Origin: Moringa oleifera
Taxonomy: Eukaryota > Streptophyta > Magnoliopsida > Brassicales > Moringaceae
Direction of reading: 5' to 3'
Assembly (NCBI GenBank): GCA_021397835.1
Contig: JAJFZO010000658.1
Span: 1,619,501-1,683,500 of the forward strand
Length of the DNA stretch: 64,000 nucleotides
Shown: positions 1 through 13,416 of the stretch, piece by piece
How positions within the stretch are numbered: the stretch's first letter is position 1
How the letters are laid out: every line of letters begins with the position of its first letter
Notes under the pieces: model-generated
What the model was told of the DNA's origin: nothing
The model's input: the letters and a program-made list of their open reading frames with translations, nothing else
Database searches by the model: none
Translations under genes and position numbers: made by a program

Positions 1-887
1 AATTCTTTTCAAAAAATATTTTTATTACTTAAAAAGTTTAAATTTAAATTTTTTTATGATAGTATATTGAATTTTTACTTATATTTATAAAAAAATTTAA
101 GTATAAATTTATTGTAAAATATTTTTAATTTAAATATTTTTAATTTTTAAATTTTTGATCAGATTTAAACTAAATCAAATTAAATACCGTAGATATAATT
201 AACCCATGTAAAATTTAAAAAAAATATATAAATGAGGGGTTTTTTTTCTATCTTTCTTAACTTTTTGATTTTCTTGATGAATGGAAGAACACTCTCCAAT
301 TTATATAGTAATTCACAAAAAAGAAATTCATTCCATGCTTTATGATTAAGGAATAAATTGGAAATTCTGAGATGATTAAAAGCATATAATATAAAATTAT
401 ATCTAGATCTTAATTTTTTTAAAATATATATATTTTTTTTGAGAAAAGGTGATTTGTGTCCACAAGGTTATTGATTACAGAATTTTAAAAAATGAAAATA
501 AAAATAAATAGTGTCCAGATGAGAATAAAACATGTATCACACGGGTATTGTTCCAAGGGAATGTATTGTTATTGCATGAACACTCAGGTACACGTCCCTT
601 TTGAGACCTTCGCTTTTTTTCCTTGGATTGGTATACTGTTATAAAAGGTGTTGGCTTTTCTTTCTTCTCTCATACTTCTTCCTCTGCCCTTTGGGGACCA
701 AATTAAAAGGCCAATACTTTTCTCTCTCTCCTTGCAAATGAAGAAAATGGGGACTTCTTCCTCCTTCATCTCTCCTCGCATCTCCCATCTCAATCATCTT
801 CTGCTTCTCTACCTTTAAACGCCTTCTGGGTTGTTAATATACATACAGGCTTCTTCTCTTTCTTCATCTCTTTTGTGTTGTCTGTTC
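1..887 (+). promoter_or_regulatory. Upstream region and 5' leader of the F-box/PP2 gene
   Basis: The first 500 bases are AT-rich with no credible coding sequence. A good TATA box (TATAAAAGG) lies at about 640-648. It is followed by a pyrimidine-rich stretch (CTTTCTTCTCTC, then TCTCTCTCTCC), typical of plant transcription starts and leaders. The first ATG in the coding frame is at 888, so the leader is probably about 200 bases long. The TATA call comes from sequence and position; the exact start of transcription is inferred. Confidence 0.5.
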
Positions 888-2503
888 ATGGGTGTTGGTG
901 GGTCAAGTCTTGCGGCGGATACTGATGGAGGAGGAGGACCTTCATTAAGACTCTGTCTCGGGGATCTACCGGAGAGCTGTGTGTCAGCTGTTCTTATGTA
1001 TATGGATCCAAAGGAGATTTGTAAATTAGCAAGGTTGAATAGGGCTTTTCACGCCGCTTCTTCGGCTGATTTCGTGTGGGAAACGAAGCTGCCATCCAAC
1101 TACAAGTTTCTTGTCGAGAAAGTGCTTGATAAAAGTCTCCAGAGCATGAGCAAGAAAGAGATCTATGCAAGGTTGTGTCTACCCAATCGCTTCGATAATG
1201 GCACCAAGGTGGCTCTTCAACTCTGTATTACTGCATGATCACTACCACCGTATACAGAACCTCCATTGATATCAGACGAAATTGTTGAGTTATAACTAAC
1301 GTGTTTTCTTTCTTTGTGCAGCAAGTTTGGTTGGATAAGAGCAGCGGTAAGGTTTGTCTGTCTATTTCAGCCAAGGCCTTGAGGATAACAGGAATCGACG
1401 ATCGCAGATACTGGAACCATATTCCCTCGGAGGAATCTAGGTGAGCTTTTTTTTTTTCCCCATTATTTCCTTATCTTCCACCTGATAAAGCTTGTTTCCT
1501 GTGTGCCAAAAAGGAAAAAGAAAAAAAAAAAAAAAGAAAAGCATAGAACTTGATTCAGAAATAGAAAAAGTACCCTTTCTGTTTCTTTTCAGTCTGGTTG
1601 AACTTCTTTGTGCTGGAATGTGATTCATTCCATTTATTTATTCCACAACTTGCCTGACTGTTACCTAAAGTTTCCATTTTTCTTCGTTGATGTCCTCTAT
1701 CATGACTGTATCTATACCATTAGATGTTCTTCTCTTCTTTCTTTTGTCAATATATTACATGTATATTCTGTCTTGGCATAGTTGATGAGGTAAGAATATA
1801 TTCGTAGCCATTCCAGGATTCCTTCATTTTCAAGTTGGTGGACCTTAGTTTTCTTCTCTCTCCATTTCCATTAACAAAGACGGCCTTTTGGATAAAGTGC
1901 AAAAAGGCATCTTAGTGCGTTTCCACGCTACAAGTAAATGATACCCGCATACTATTTTTTAATACGTATAACTACTATCACACTCTACGTCTCATTTTTC
2001 ACCCAAACTTACGAGAAATCTGAAGAGTTAATTAACTCAACTTACACACAAGATTTGTTTCTATTGATCCACTGTGTAGGTTCGACACTGTTGCATATCT
2101 TCAGAAAAGTTGGTGGCTTGAAGTGGTCGGAGAATTGGACTTCGAATTTGCACCAGGAAGGTATGCGTTGTTCTTCAGGCTGCAGCTGGGGAAAGCCTCC
2201 AGAAGATTCGGTGGGCGAAGGGTCTGCAACATAGACCAAGTGCACGGCTGGCACATCAAGCCCGTGAGGTTTCAGCTATCAACATCAACCGGCCAACAAG
2301 CCTTATCCGAGTGCTACTTGCAGGAGCCAGGGAACTGGGCCCTCTACTATGTGGGTGAGTTCTCGGTCGACAACCCCAACACAGCCATCAAGGTCAAGTT
2401 CTCTATGATTCAGATAGACTGCACACACACAAAAGGGGGCCTGTGCTTAGATTCGGTACTGATATGCCCACGTGAGCTAAGTGATAGAATACAGACGTTT
2501 TAG
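888..2503 (+). CDS. F-box protein with phloem protein 2 lectin domain (PP2-A13/A14 type)
   Basis: Three exons (888-1208, 1322-1440, 2080-2503) join in frame to 287 residues. Introns 1209-1321 and 1441-2079 have GT and AG ends. An F-box lies at about residues 24-69 (LGDLPESC... FVWETKLP). From about residue 105 to the end there is a PP2 carbohydrate-binding domain, with the family signatures [24 protein letters not shown] and the terminal [15 protein letters not shown]. Family members act as substrate adaptors of SCF ubiquitin ligases, with the PP2 part thought to bind glycans; the substrate here is unknown. I chose the ATG at 888 because it gives the short Gly/Ser-rich N-terminus (MGVGGSS) usual in this family; the frame is open upstream but has no earlier ATG. 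The sequence resembles both PP2-A13 and PP2-A14. The neighbours, whose Arabidopsis counterparts lie near At5g52120, favour PP2-A14, so I give no symbol. Confidence 0.93.
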
Positions 2504-4438
2504 GTTTGCTTGGCGATAATCTTTGTAGCTGTGAGTATTAGGTAATGCGTTACATTGAGCAGGACAGCTCCAACAAACAGAAAGTGGCTGGGTTTTCTTT
2601 AAAGGAAAAAAAGAAGAAAACTAAACTTGGGGAGAGCTTTCTAATTAGTTTTATATTTGAAGCAAAAGTAATGTACATTTGTGAACTGTGAGAGCTTTCT
2701 TCTCCGTCATTGTGGGTTTTGGCTTGTTGAATTTAGAATCATAAAAGAGTGTGAATAGAAATCCGAAAGGAAAGCTGTGCTCTTTCTCTTTCTATTTATC
2801 TGTTGCTTTTTAATGCTTTGGGGATCTGTGGACTATTGAGGATTGGATGGAAATGGGAGTGGGAGTGATGTGTTTGGGCCCAGTGGGCCGCATTGAAAGG
2901 GATGGCACTCGTCAGGTGTAGCTGTTGCCACTTGGCGTTCTTATCTTCAAGATGAGGGTCCAACTCCGCCATTATAGCCTTCTGCCAGGCGCCATTGTCT
3001 AAATCATGATTCTGGTCCTTTGCGGTGTATATACTCCTAGAGATTAGGATACTGTCTGTTAGTTTTTATATTGGTGTTAAGTTTTTTTTAATAATAAAAA
3101 TAAATAAAATTATTTATTTGTTTATTATAAAAATAAATAAAATTTTAATTATTTATTAAATAAATATAAAAAATATAATTTTGACATAAAATTTAATTTA
3201 AATATTTAAGTTTCAGTTGATTCAATTTTAGATACCAAAATTTGGTTTGAGTTAATTTAGGTGTTAATTTTATAATAAATTAAATTTAAATTATTTTTAC
3301 AAAAAAATTTTATGATGATAAATTGATTTTCTTTAAATTTTTGTATAACTTTCGTTTGAGAGTTTAATTTTTGAACTTTTTAAAAAAGTTTGAATTAAAC
3401 CAAAATTTAAATTTTATATGTAAATTAAATTGATTAAAAATGTTGATATTTAAATTAAAATGTGAGTAAACTTTAAAAATATTTTTGACATTCATTTTTA
3501 TTTATTTTATTAAGTTATTACATATTAATTTTAAAAAAAATAATACAAATTTTGAAAAATTAATTCAATCCCAAGAATTAGCCCTAATGATAGTTTTGGC
3601 ATGATTAAGATTACTGATATAAAAAATTATAATAAATATTAAAATTTCATATAGTAACATTTTATTTTATTTTTATTTGAAGTATGGAAGTTAACTTTAT
3701 TCCCACATAAACTAACATTTACTTAATTATGATTATTTAAGTAAATGTTAGTTTATGTGGTTTTTGAAATTTCAGCAAAACTAATCTGTTAACGTTTGGA
3801 CAACTACTCGACAAGATCAAGATCAGGCGTCAGATCATACGGTGATGGAACTCGGAACACGGTGTTCCCCCACACTGGAAAATATTACTAATTTTAAGGA
3901 TTTAATAACAAATAATGGTATTTAAAATACATACGAAAGATGGTCAGATAAGTCAGTAAGTTTAAAGTCTGTTGTTTTATTTTTTCACAACTCACGAGGT
4001 CGTGTTTTTCTCCGGTGATTCTCACTGTTGCCTTTACTTTTGTCGTCTTCGCAACTTGGAATCGCAAGCTAAAAGGGCATCGGTGGAATCCGTGCCTCTC
4101 TCGATCTATTAAAATTGTAAACACTTCAGCTTATATGGTTTCCTCCTCTCTCTTACGGTTTCCTTTGGCGCTGCTTCGGATCTGTCGATTCTCTGTAGAA
4201 AGGTTTTTTTTTTTTTTATTTGTCATCTTGGTAGTTTTGGTTGTCTGGTAAGAATGTTGAATTGAAGTCAGTTGCAAGAAACACGCGCTTATCCAGAAGG
4301 GAAAGCATCTCCTTTTTAGAGACCATAATTCTGTTCCGACATCCATGCCGTGAGACATTTTTCTCTTGATCTTTGCTGTGCCTTGTTCCAGTTTTTGTTG
4401 CTGCGGTCCTTATGTTAATGCTACTAAGGCTTTGATCC
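2504..4438. other. Intergenic region between the two F-box genes
   Basis: The first 250 bases are probably the 3' UTR of the PP2 gene. From about 3060 to 3780 the DNA is very AT-rich and noncoding in all frames, and holds a perfect hairpin described separately. From about 3980 to 4440 base composition rises and CT-rich stretches appear, which fits the promoter and 5' leader of the next gene. No further gene was seen. Confidence 0.5.
3703..3760. repeat. Perfect inverted repeat, 24-bp arms with a 10-base loop
   Basis: Bases 3703-3726 and 3737-3760 are exact reverse complements, beginning CCACATAAAC and ending GTTTATGTGG. They are separated by ten bases (TTATGATTAT). The transcript would form a 24-bp stem without mismatches. 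No target duplication or neighbouring transposon gene is evident. It could be a tiny fold-back or MITE remnant, or a small-RNA hairpin; the sequence does not decide between them. Confidence 0.85.
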
Positions 4439-4456
4439 ATGCCAAAGATTGCCCAG

Positions 4457-6829
4457 ATGGATAATTCTGGTGATTTCTTGGAGGTGCTAGGGCCTGACCT
4501 CTCAATAGAGATTCTTATGCATTTAGATGATCCTTCTGACCTTGCCCGCGTTTGCTGTGTTTCAAGTTCTTGGCGTCAATTTGGTAAGCCAAACTGTCTA
4601 AATTCTTCATCTTTTTTTTTTTTTATAAATTTTACTCTGGCAGAAAATGCATCCGTTTTATCATGGTTTTCTTGTTTACTCTTAATACCACAGCTTTTGT
4701 GGTTGGAGCCCTAGGGGCTAGTCCTCTGTATAGTGTTTATGTTAGCATGGTCTTTGCAGGCATAAGAGTAGTCAGTACTACTATTTGAGGTAACCTTAGT
4801 ACTTTGGTGAGTGAAAGGTATCAGCCTTGTGTTTCTCTAAGCCCTAGTGAACGTGCTGGCTTCGGTTGGCAATGATTAGTGCTACTACTATGTGATTGGA
4901 TAACAAAGGTGGATGAACTTCTTGATTTATATCAGCAACTCTATCTTCCTTTGCATCAAGAATTGAGAAAACAATCTGAATGCAAGTTAATCTCAGAACA
5001 TTCATTGCTTTCTCAAAGTGAAAACGTGCAACTAATGACAAAGTGAAATTTGATCTGATATGATTAGTACTTTTATCAAAGCTTATTTTTTCAAATCGGG
5101 AATCGAATGAAGTTTATATGGTTAATAGTACATGATGCTGATGTGCGTTCCTCCAAATTATCCAGTGATTGCTAATGGCCTTTGTAAGCAGCTTTGCTTG
5201 AAGAGGTTGCCGGAAATGTCTAGTGTTGTTCATGTCATTGAAGTGGAGAACATGATAGAACCTGTAGAAGTCCAACAGAATGATTGTAGGGAATGGGAGT
5301 GCCTTAGGAGAAATCATCGAGTATATGCCTTTTTAGCTCAAGGCCTTAACCCTTTCACCAGAAAAGATTGCTTATTGGAGGCCATTAGTGCATCCAGCAC
5401 TGACAATTTCCCTGAAGAGAGTATCCACAACACTTTGGTGCCAAGTGATAGAGTCGAACATAGAGCTTCATACTGGTCAAGTCAGGGGGAAAATGACCCT
5501 TCTGTGCCTGAGACATTAACTTATAAGTTGATGGCTAATCTGTGTCTTGTTACTGAGATCCACGTTCAACCATTCCAAGGTTAGTTCAGTTACAGTTAAT
5601 CCTGTTATGGGGACAACTTGTCAGTATCTTATTTTTTCAGCCATTTCCGCTGATATAGAAATTATACTTTTATATCAGCATATTTTCAGTATGGCTTCCC
5701 AACATATTCTTCAAAGGCTGTCAGGTTCAAAATGGGTCACCACAAGTATCTGAATGAATGGCCGAATGAATCTGGTGATAAATCAAAAGACGACACTTTT
5801 GTTTGGACGTACACTTCTCCAGAATTTCTAATGGCTCAGGTATGTTGCATTTCCAAGTACAGTTGGCTGTATCTTTATTCTCAGTTGGGAAAAGGAAATT
5901 CAAGTGTGGTTTTCTGGTTTATGACTCATCAGGCAACAATTATAATGATAGGAAGTCCACATATAATTTGAGGCCTAAAAATTATGTCCCCTTTTACAAC
6001 AAAATTTTTGGTATTAACCTCTGTAGTTTGGAGCTTTGTAGTCCAGATTATCTCTTACCATCCATTTTTCTTAGTATAATGGTCCTCCTGGGAACATGCA
6101 TTATGATGGTCTTCATTATAGTAAAATTTTAATATTTCATTTTGAATTGCTGTCATGGTGCAAGTTTTACTAGCTAATTTTACAATGTCATTCCTTCCTT
6201 TTCCCTTCAATTAAGTCTCTGGGTTGATCCCACATTAAAATTGCTCACATATTATGGACAGGAAAATTGCCTACAAAAATTCAAGCTGCCAGAACCTGTT
6301 CTTTGCATTGGAGGAATATTGCAGGTTGAGCTACTTGGACGGGTTCAGAGACAAGAAATGGATGATTTGTACTATATATGGTTAGTTCCTGAATATCCTC
6401 CATTTCTCAATGTCCTCCTGTTTCTTGAAGTTGGTTATTTTTGTTTGATGTTTCAAGTTTCACATTGGAATTTTGCTAATTTCTATCCGCTTAGCTTATT
6501 ATTCCTTTTATGAGTGTCTGTCTGTCTGCAGTTGAAATAATACTAAAAACGGTTGGTGTTTTTGCAGTGTCTCCCATGTTCAAGTTATAGGAAGGCCGCT
6601 TTTACCTCGGTTCGATATTGAGATGCTTGATCCCACAGGAAAGGGCAGCTTGAAATACTTTCCTGAAACAGAGTGCTGCATGACATCCACTGGATTGCTT
6701 GGGGTGGATATGGGTGCACCAGGTCGCGTTCGTAACTTCACTGCAAGGTTGATACAAAGAGGCACTAGGGGTTGGGAGCAGATAATCTTCAACACGCGGC
6801 TTGGCAATGGGGCTGCCGAGGATGAATAG
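4457..6829 (+). CDS. F-box protein At4g00755-like
   Basis: Five exons (4457-4583, 5166-5579, 5679-5839, 6262-6380, 6568-6829) join with matching phases to 360 residues. An F-box lies at about residues 5-45 (FLEVLGPDLSIEILMHLDDPSDLARVCCVSSSWRQF, split here as LGPDLSIEIL ... SSSWRQF). The remainder matches the At4g00755 family as I recall it, with VIANGLCKQLCLKR just after the F-box, a central acidic/polar stretch, and a C-terminal region containing YLNEWPNES, ELLGRVQRQEMDDLYYICVSHV and LPRFDIEML. Family members are predicted SCF adaptors; targets are not known to me. The start could be the in-frame ATG at 4439, adding six residues. I prefer 4457 because its product (MDNSGDFLEVLGPD) lines up best with the family. 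The gene runs towards SLK2 and the two are convergent. Confidence 0.92.
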
Positions 6830-7672
6830 CGAGTCCTAGGGTATTTTGTTCTCTCTCTCTTTTTTTTTTTTTTTTGAGGAGAAATAACTACCTTCTTTTA
6901 ATCAGGCCAACTTTTGATGGTGTGTTGCTAAATACACTGTTGATCAGTGATCTTACTGCATATCGTGAATGCAGTAAGTTGCTTAAAAGATGATTGTCAT
7001 TTTGCACCACTGGAGTGCCTTGGAGATGTTTTAATTTAAGTCTTCAGTATACATGGTGCTTCTCAAAGGCTAATCCATGTTTTAACAATGAAACATTAAT
7101 GCTACAACCATTTATTTTTACTGCATTTCAAAATCTGTTTCCAGTGACAGTTTCCATCTTGCTGGGAAAGAACAGTGATGCAAAATGATCATACACTAGA
7201 GGTTTGATTTTTGGCTCTGCTTGAAAGAAAAATTTACCTTTCTCCACAAAAGGAACAACAAGAACAGCAAAAATCATGGAAAATCAAGGACTCCAACAAA
7301 AAAATTGCTGTCATTTTCAGAGAGGTGATCAAAATGGCTTCAAAAGGATCTGCAACTTGCAGTAAGCTAAAGTGACACAAATTCGGGAGAATGGAACATG
7401 TGAATCTCATATTACTAGGAAGCTGAAGACGTCCCTTTAAAAGTTTTTGTAGGCTAAATTACACTTGAATACTTGGGAGACAAGGAAAACCCTCAGGAAA
7501 AAAGATACGGAAAAAGGGATCTCTAAATACCTACAGAAAGTTAAGTTCATGAAGTTGCAACAAATTCCACAATTAGATAAGGTGAAAAAGAAGCAGCTAT
7601 CTCAAATATTCTGTACAGAGATATATGCCCAACACACCAAAGCAAAGCCAATAATCAGCCAATCTGTGTTAG
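6830..7672. other. Convergent 3' region between the F-box gene and SLK2
   Basis: This holds the 3' UTR of the F-box gene, with a CT-rich then T-rich stretch at about 6850-6876, and, on the other strand, the 3' UTR of SLK2. No open frame here resembles a protein. It is the shared downstream region of two converging genes. Confidence 0.5.
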
Positions 7673-10600
7673 TCATGCCTTCCAGCCATAACCCATATTC
7701 TCATCAAGGTCACTGTTAAAAAACCCACTCTCTGTAAACTCATGGGGTATTTCTGGAACCATATCCTCCTGCAAACGAAGATTCTGAGGCAAGTCAGATG
7801 CTCTCTGGTTTAATCCATGGTTGCCACCAGCTGCTGATGAGTCACTGTTTGAAGCAGCTTTGAAACTGTTGCTCCTGCTTGGAGCAGGTCCAGCTCCACT
7901 GCCTGAAACGTTGGAAGTAGTAGCAACCGCTGCTGAAGTGTTACTTCCAAAACCTAATCCATTCCTCACCACATTGCTACTTGCATTCTGTCCTGTGAGG
8001 GACTGCTGCTGCACAACCCCACCACCACTATTGGACATCTGCAGCAACTGCTGAATCATCTGCTGTTGCAAGGCCTGGTTGCCTTGAGAGGATTGTGGAT
8101 GGTTCTGCTGGAGCAAGCTACTAGCACCTATTGAGCGTTGATGCAATTGCTGTGACTGCTGTGGTTGTTGAGGAGGTAAATGAGGGCTTGAAAAGCCACT
8201 AATAGGTAGGTTCTGCATGGATCCAGGTACAAAAGCAGGTCCTTGGAAAGTTGAAGACGGACTCTGATTTGGGTTATTGAAGGAAGGAGATGCCTCTTGT
8301 GGAAGAGAACTGGGGTTTGAATTCATTGAATTCTGCCTCATGAGCAGATTCTGGTAGTTGGTCAAGGCCAAAGCAGCTTGTGCTGAGCCACTTAGTGCTC
8401 CCCGACTAACCATGTGATGGTTGTTGTTCATGGGGCTATTTAATCCAGGATGCAATGCCATCAGCTTATTGAGAGTGTTCCTGTCAGTTGGCAGACCCTG
8501 AACATTTGCTAGCTGCTCCATTTCCTGCATTTTTTGCATCTGAAGCTTGGCTGCAGTTGCATGCGGAGGATAATTTTTTAAGCCCTCTGCAAATAAGAAT
8601 CTCCAAGCAAACAGATGGTTAGAAAAATTGACATAGATCACTTCAAGTTCATACTAAGAACAAAAAAGAAAATGGCTGTATTATGGTCCTTACATAACAA
8701 AGAGCTCAATCACAAGCAGTAACAATCAAGTAAAATAAAGATTCTAGAGACAAGAATCACCAAAAATTATAGCATAATAGGAAAACATACCAAGGACAAG
8801 AAAAATTAGTAAAAGCCTATTCCATGAAAAGTTTCCAAGTGAGTTGCAAATTCAAACTAATTATAATGTCAATCAAGAAAATACAAGACAAATTTAAAGA
8901 AACTTCGAAGGAGTAGCATAATTGAGTACCCGATCAAGCTTGGAAGAAGACCTTCAGAAATAGAAAGGCTCTAGAAAAGAGAATCCACCCAGACAAGTTC
9001 TCTGAAATTTTCTAAAGTATATTTAACATAAAAGAAACATACTTTCACTAACCAATGAGGAGAGAGGACAAATAACTATCTAAACAGACTGCTCCAAAGC
9101 TACACTACAATGAAAGTTAAATCCAAGAACCAGTGGTTTAGCTCTTATAGGATCATGCCACATACAGATGCCAACTCAATCAAAATCCAACAGACATGAG
9201 CAGATGAGAACATTCTCGTCAGGGAGGAAATCCGATTTGGGCCCAAGACCATTACAAACAAGTTATTCAAGATTGAGCTACTCTACAATCAAAAACCAGC
9301 AGAGTATGAGCACAAAAGGGCATTCCAGATGGTATAACATAAGGAGATGAATATGTATATAACAATAATAATAAAGAAAACCAGCGATGCAGTTACCAAT
9401 TGGCCCAACTTTGTGCTCCCGGCAAAAATCAATCAGATCTTTCATGCTGTTGACAACCTCAGAAATCTGTTACATATGGGAGTAGGAAATTGTAAGGAAA
9501 CTCAAAAGATCAATAACAAAATTGCATTGATGAAAGACCCAAATATACCTGCAAACACCTCACATATCTCTTGGAAAACCCTAAGTCATTAAGTGATTGT
9601 AACTCCAAACTCTTCGCGAGCTGACGTCCAGCTGTCAAGACCCTGGGTCAAGACAATCAGCAATCAATCTAATGTGACTGAATAAAAGGGATAGACAGAA
9701 AAAAAACCTAAGCAGAAACATCCCCACATATACAAGAAGCTTCAGAAGAAATTAGAGATTTGCAATTCCTAAATTTCATAATTCATAAAGGAAAAGAAGA
9801 GCATCAACCTTCTTCTATTTCTTAATCATCAAAAAGTACATATCTGCCTAAAGAATCATGAATATCCAAACATGGAAGAAACTGAGTTCATAGTTAGCCT
9901 AATTAACCCACATATTGCTGTTTGTTTGTAAATCCTGCTGCGAGACCCCATCTGAACCACTTTCAGAAATTGTGCTCTGGCATTTTTGTGCAACCTGAAG
10001 CAACTGGTTCACCTGCAACATGAGAATATTTCTTCAATTGAATTGTCTAGATATTTATACCTACCATCTTCACATGAATGTTAATTCAGATTCAGCAAAC
10101 CAACCATGGAAAAAAGGAAGGTAAAAAAAAGAAAAAGGAATACTTAAAGGATGTAATAAGCATTTAAGACATGAGATCACTTAAACAAAATTAACAACAT
10201 TGTGCAGATCATTGTAGTAGAATTCGGGCTTCTTACCAGGCAAAGGTACGGCAGTACATGGCAGAAGCAAAATCACAACATTTTTTACTTTAAACACGCA
10301 GCATGCAATGGAATGGTTAGATCAACAATGTGATGCGAAAAATAACTAGGTACTCAGAATTAGTACCTGAGGCGCAACCAACCTACGAGGAAGAAGTTCT
10401 TCATGGCGGCGTGCACAGAATTCCCAAGACAATATCTGACAAAAGAAGAAAGAAAAAAAAAATCAAAAGAAGAAAAGAGACATAAGAAGCTTACCTTGTG
10501 AAATATAGAAAGAAATAAACAATGAAATGACATGATAAAGACCATTTATATTAACCTTCAAGTCATGGGTAAATATTATACGAAGCTGTCCTTCACGAAC

Positions 10601-13384
10601 AACACGAAGTTGCTCAAATACACTCTCCTGAACTGCTTTTCCATACTCCAACATCATTATTCCAGAAGAAAATCTACATTCACGTGGCAAGTCCAAAAAT
10701 AAAAGCTCATCGGTTACGCCACTACCAAACTTGATTTCATTAAGTCTAGGGAGTACTTCAAATGTCGCCTCTGTAAGCATTCATCACATGAACAAGAATA
10801 ACTGTTAGCTCTAGCTCGTCTTCATCAAGAAAAGATAATACGCGAAGTTTTTAAATAAGTTACAGGCTACTCCAGTGACAGAACAAAGCCCAAGGCATTG
10901 GAGAAAACGCTTGAGACAAGACCACAAGAAACCTATATAAATGGTCATGTCAAGTACTCAACTTATATTAGGAACATCAAAAGAACACAATGAAACATGT
11001 GCTACTTTTAGGCTACTGAAAATAGTAAACAGACAAAAGTAATCAAGGAAATTAATTTTTAAAGCAATGTGTTTTTCACATGGATTTAGTCTTATCAAAT
11101 AAATACAGGCAAGATATACATTCTATTAATTTAATTATATATTTTACTGAGAAGGGAAGCAATTTCTTACTCTTTCCCTGATTAATAAGAGTGCATTCTT
11201 CTAGAAAATATCAGAATGTAAATACATCCTCACAAGCTGCATCAAGTAACGATCAAACAAGTTCGAAAATGACAAACAATAGCCACAGCACTGACTTTAA
11301 AATAGATATAAAAATAGAAACTCATTAAAATATCAAAAACATGTGAACATTAAACAAACTAAAATCAAAATAACTAGAGTTATCAGGTGGCTGGGTGAAT
11401 GTAATTCAAAAGTTTCCTACAAAAAGCATCCAGAAATACTTCCTGCCTAAACATACCGAAGGTCAATCAGAGTGGGAAGACAGAACAACAACCATGCACA
11501 AGCCTAGAAGAGATGGAGATGCATGGGAACACAACTCTCAATTGCCTGAGTATGGCTACATCAACAAAATAACCCCAATTTGTCTCATAAGAGAAAAAAA
11601 TATATATACATACGTATATAACTACATTTTATTTGGCACATTGAAAATGCCCTATCTTGTAATATGGAAATGGATATCCTACCAGGGAAAGGCAATGATA
11701 TTGGCTAGGGCAGGTGCACGGCTTTTTGGTTGGTTTTTTTTTTTTTTTTTTTGTGGGGGGGGGGGGGGGTGGGGTTGTTTGTTAGCCCAAGGTAGTTTTT
11801 CAAAAATTATATATTATTATATATATAAACCTAAAAACATTATTTCTTCACAAATTTAACCTTTTTTATCATTTTTCAAACTTTCAAGTTATGTAATGCC
11901 TTGTTATAAGTTTGTATTTTTTAAAAAAAAATAAACACAAAGATCATAATAATACAATTCAACTATGTATCATCTTTTTATATATTTGTTTTTTCTAGTT
12001 TTGATTCATTTTTAAATTTTTATTTTACTAATTGAGCCTATATAATTAAAATCTTGCATAATTTTCCTTCGTTCATCTTTCCTTCTTCATTGCAATTTAT
12101 CTTTCATGTCACTAATGATCCGTTTATATTTGTAATAATTAATAAATGTTTATATTAACACATAAACTACGCATATACTCCCTACAAATATAGATAAGTG
12201 AGATATGTGAATTTCCCTTTCCCAATCTCATGGGGCGATACTTAATCCGTTGTATGTTGTAGTGACAATGATAGCAATACTGATCGAAGCTATGAGTTTC
12301 AATCATAATGGAATGAAATAATTAAAAGCACTCAAAAGTGCTAGCAAATACTAAGTGACAAAGAGATCACTTCTTGAAAATTTAAATTGATAAAAGAAGC
12401 TATCTTGACAAGCCTATAACCTCTTTTTAATGCAATTTAAGTTTCATGCATCGTTAATTATCAGTTATGAAACGTATTAAAAAGGCTTTCTGTAATGAGA
12501 TGGAATAATGATTTTTTTTACCGATGGTTGTGATTATTTATATTAAAAAAATATTATTGAGTCAATTGATATATATTCTCTTATTGATGAATTTCATAAT
12601 GCAAGATCTCATAGAAATATTAAATTTATGAATAATTAGATTTAGAAAGATAAGGCTCATAATATTTTTTATTTTAATTTATCTTTGCTTTAATTTTTTT
12701 TTTAAAAAAAAAGAAGAAGAAGAAAGAAAATATTATAGCTGATGAAAAAAAATTTTAGCCCACCCTAACTAAAAGTCCTAGATGCAGCCGCCCCTAGGCT
12801 AAGGTGACAGCTGCCTTCAATGACAGAAAAGTTGCACAAATCACATTCCTCAATGTTTGGCAAGCATTTCAAAGTTACATGGGCAAACTGTAACTTCTTA
12901 AAACTCCATTAAAAATATGCCATACTTTGCATGATAGATAATCATATGGCACTCTACACATCGATGCAGCAAATTGAATTTCATGTCGTCAAGCTCGATG
13001 TAAAAGTACATTTACGAAAAATTGTCAGGGATGTAGAGCACTACAGATGTCAATAAGCTTAGAAACCTTTCCTCCCCCAAACCACATGCCCTCTACAAAT
13101 TAGACACTCACCTTAGAATCAAGTCAAGACTCTTCCTAATTGACCATAATGCCAAAAAATCCCCAGAATCACAGTACAAAGCAAAGTTTTCAAGCAAAGG
13201 TTTCATAAGAGGACAGGTTTTGATTCTTACCAAATCCTCTTCCAGATTTAGAGCCACAAATATCGCACTGCCATGCATCCTGGAGAAGGCAGGGGGAGGG
13301 ATTTAAAGTCAGAACTTAAAAAGATGAAACCAAAATATGGTTGTTAACTGCTTTCCAGATTATTATTGAAGGTAAAAAAAAAAA

Positions 13385-13416
<32 letters not shown>

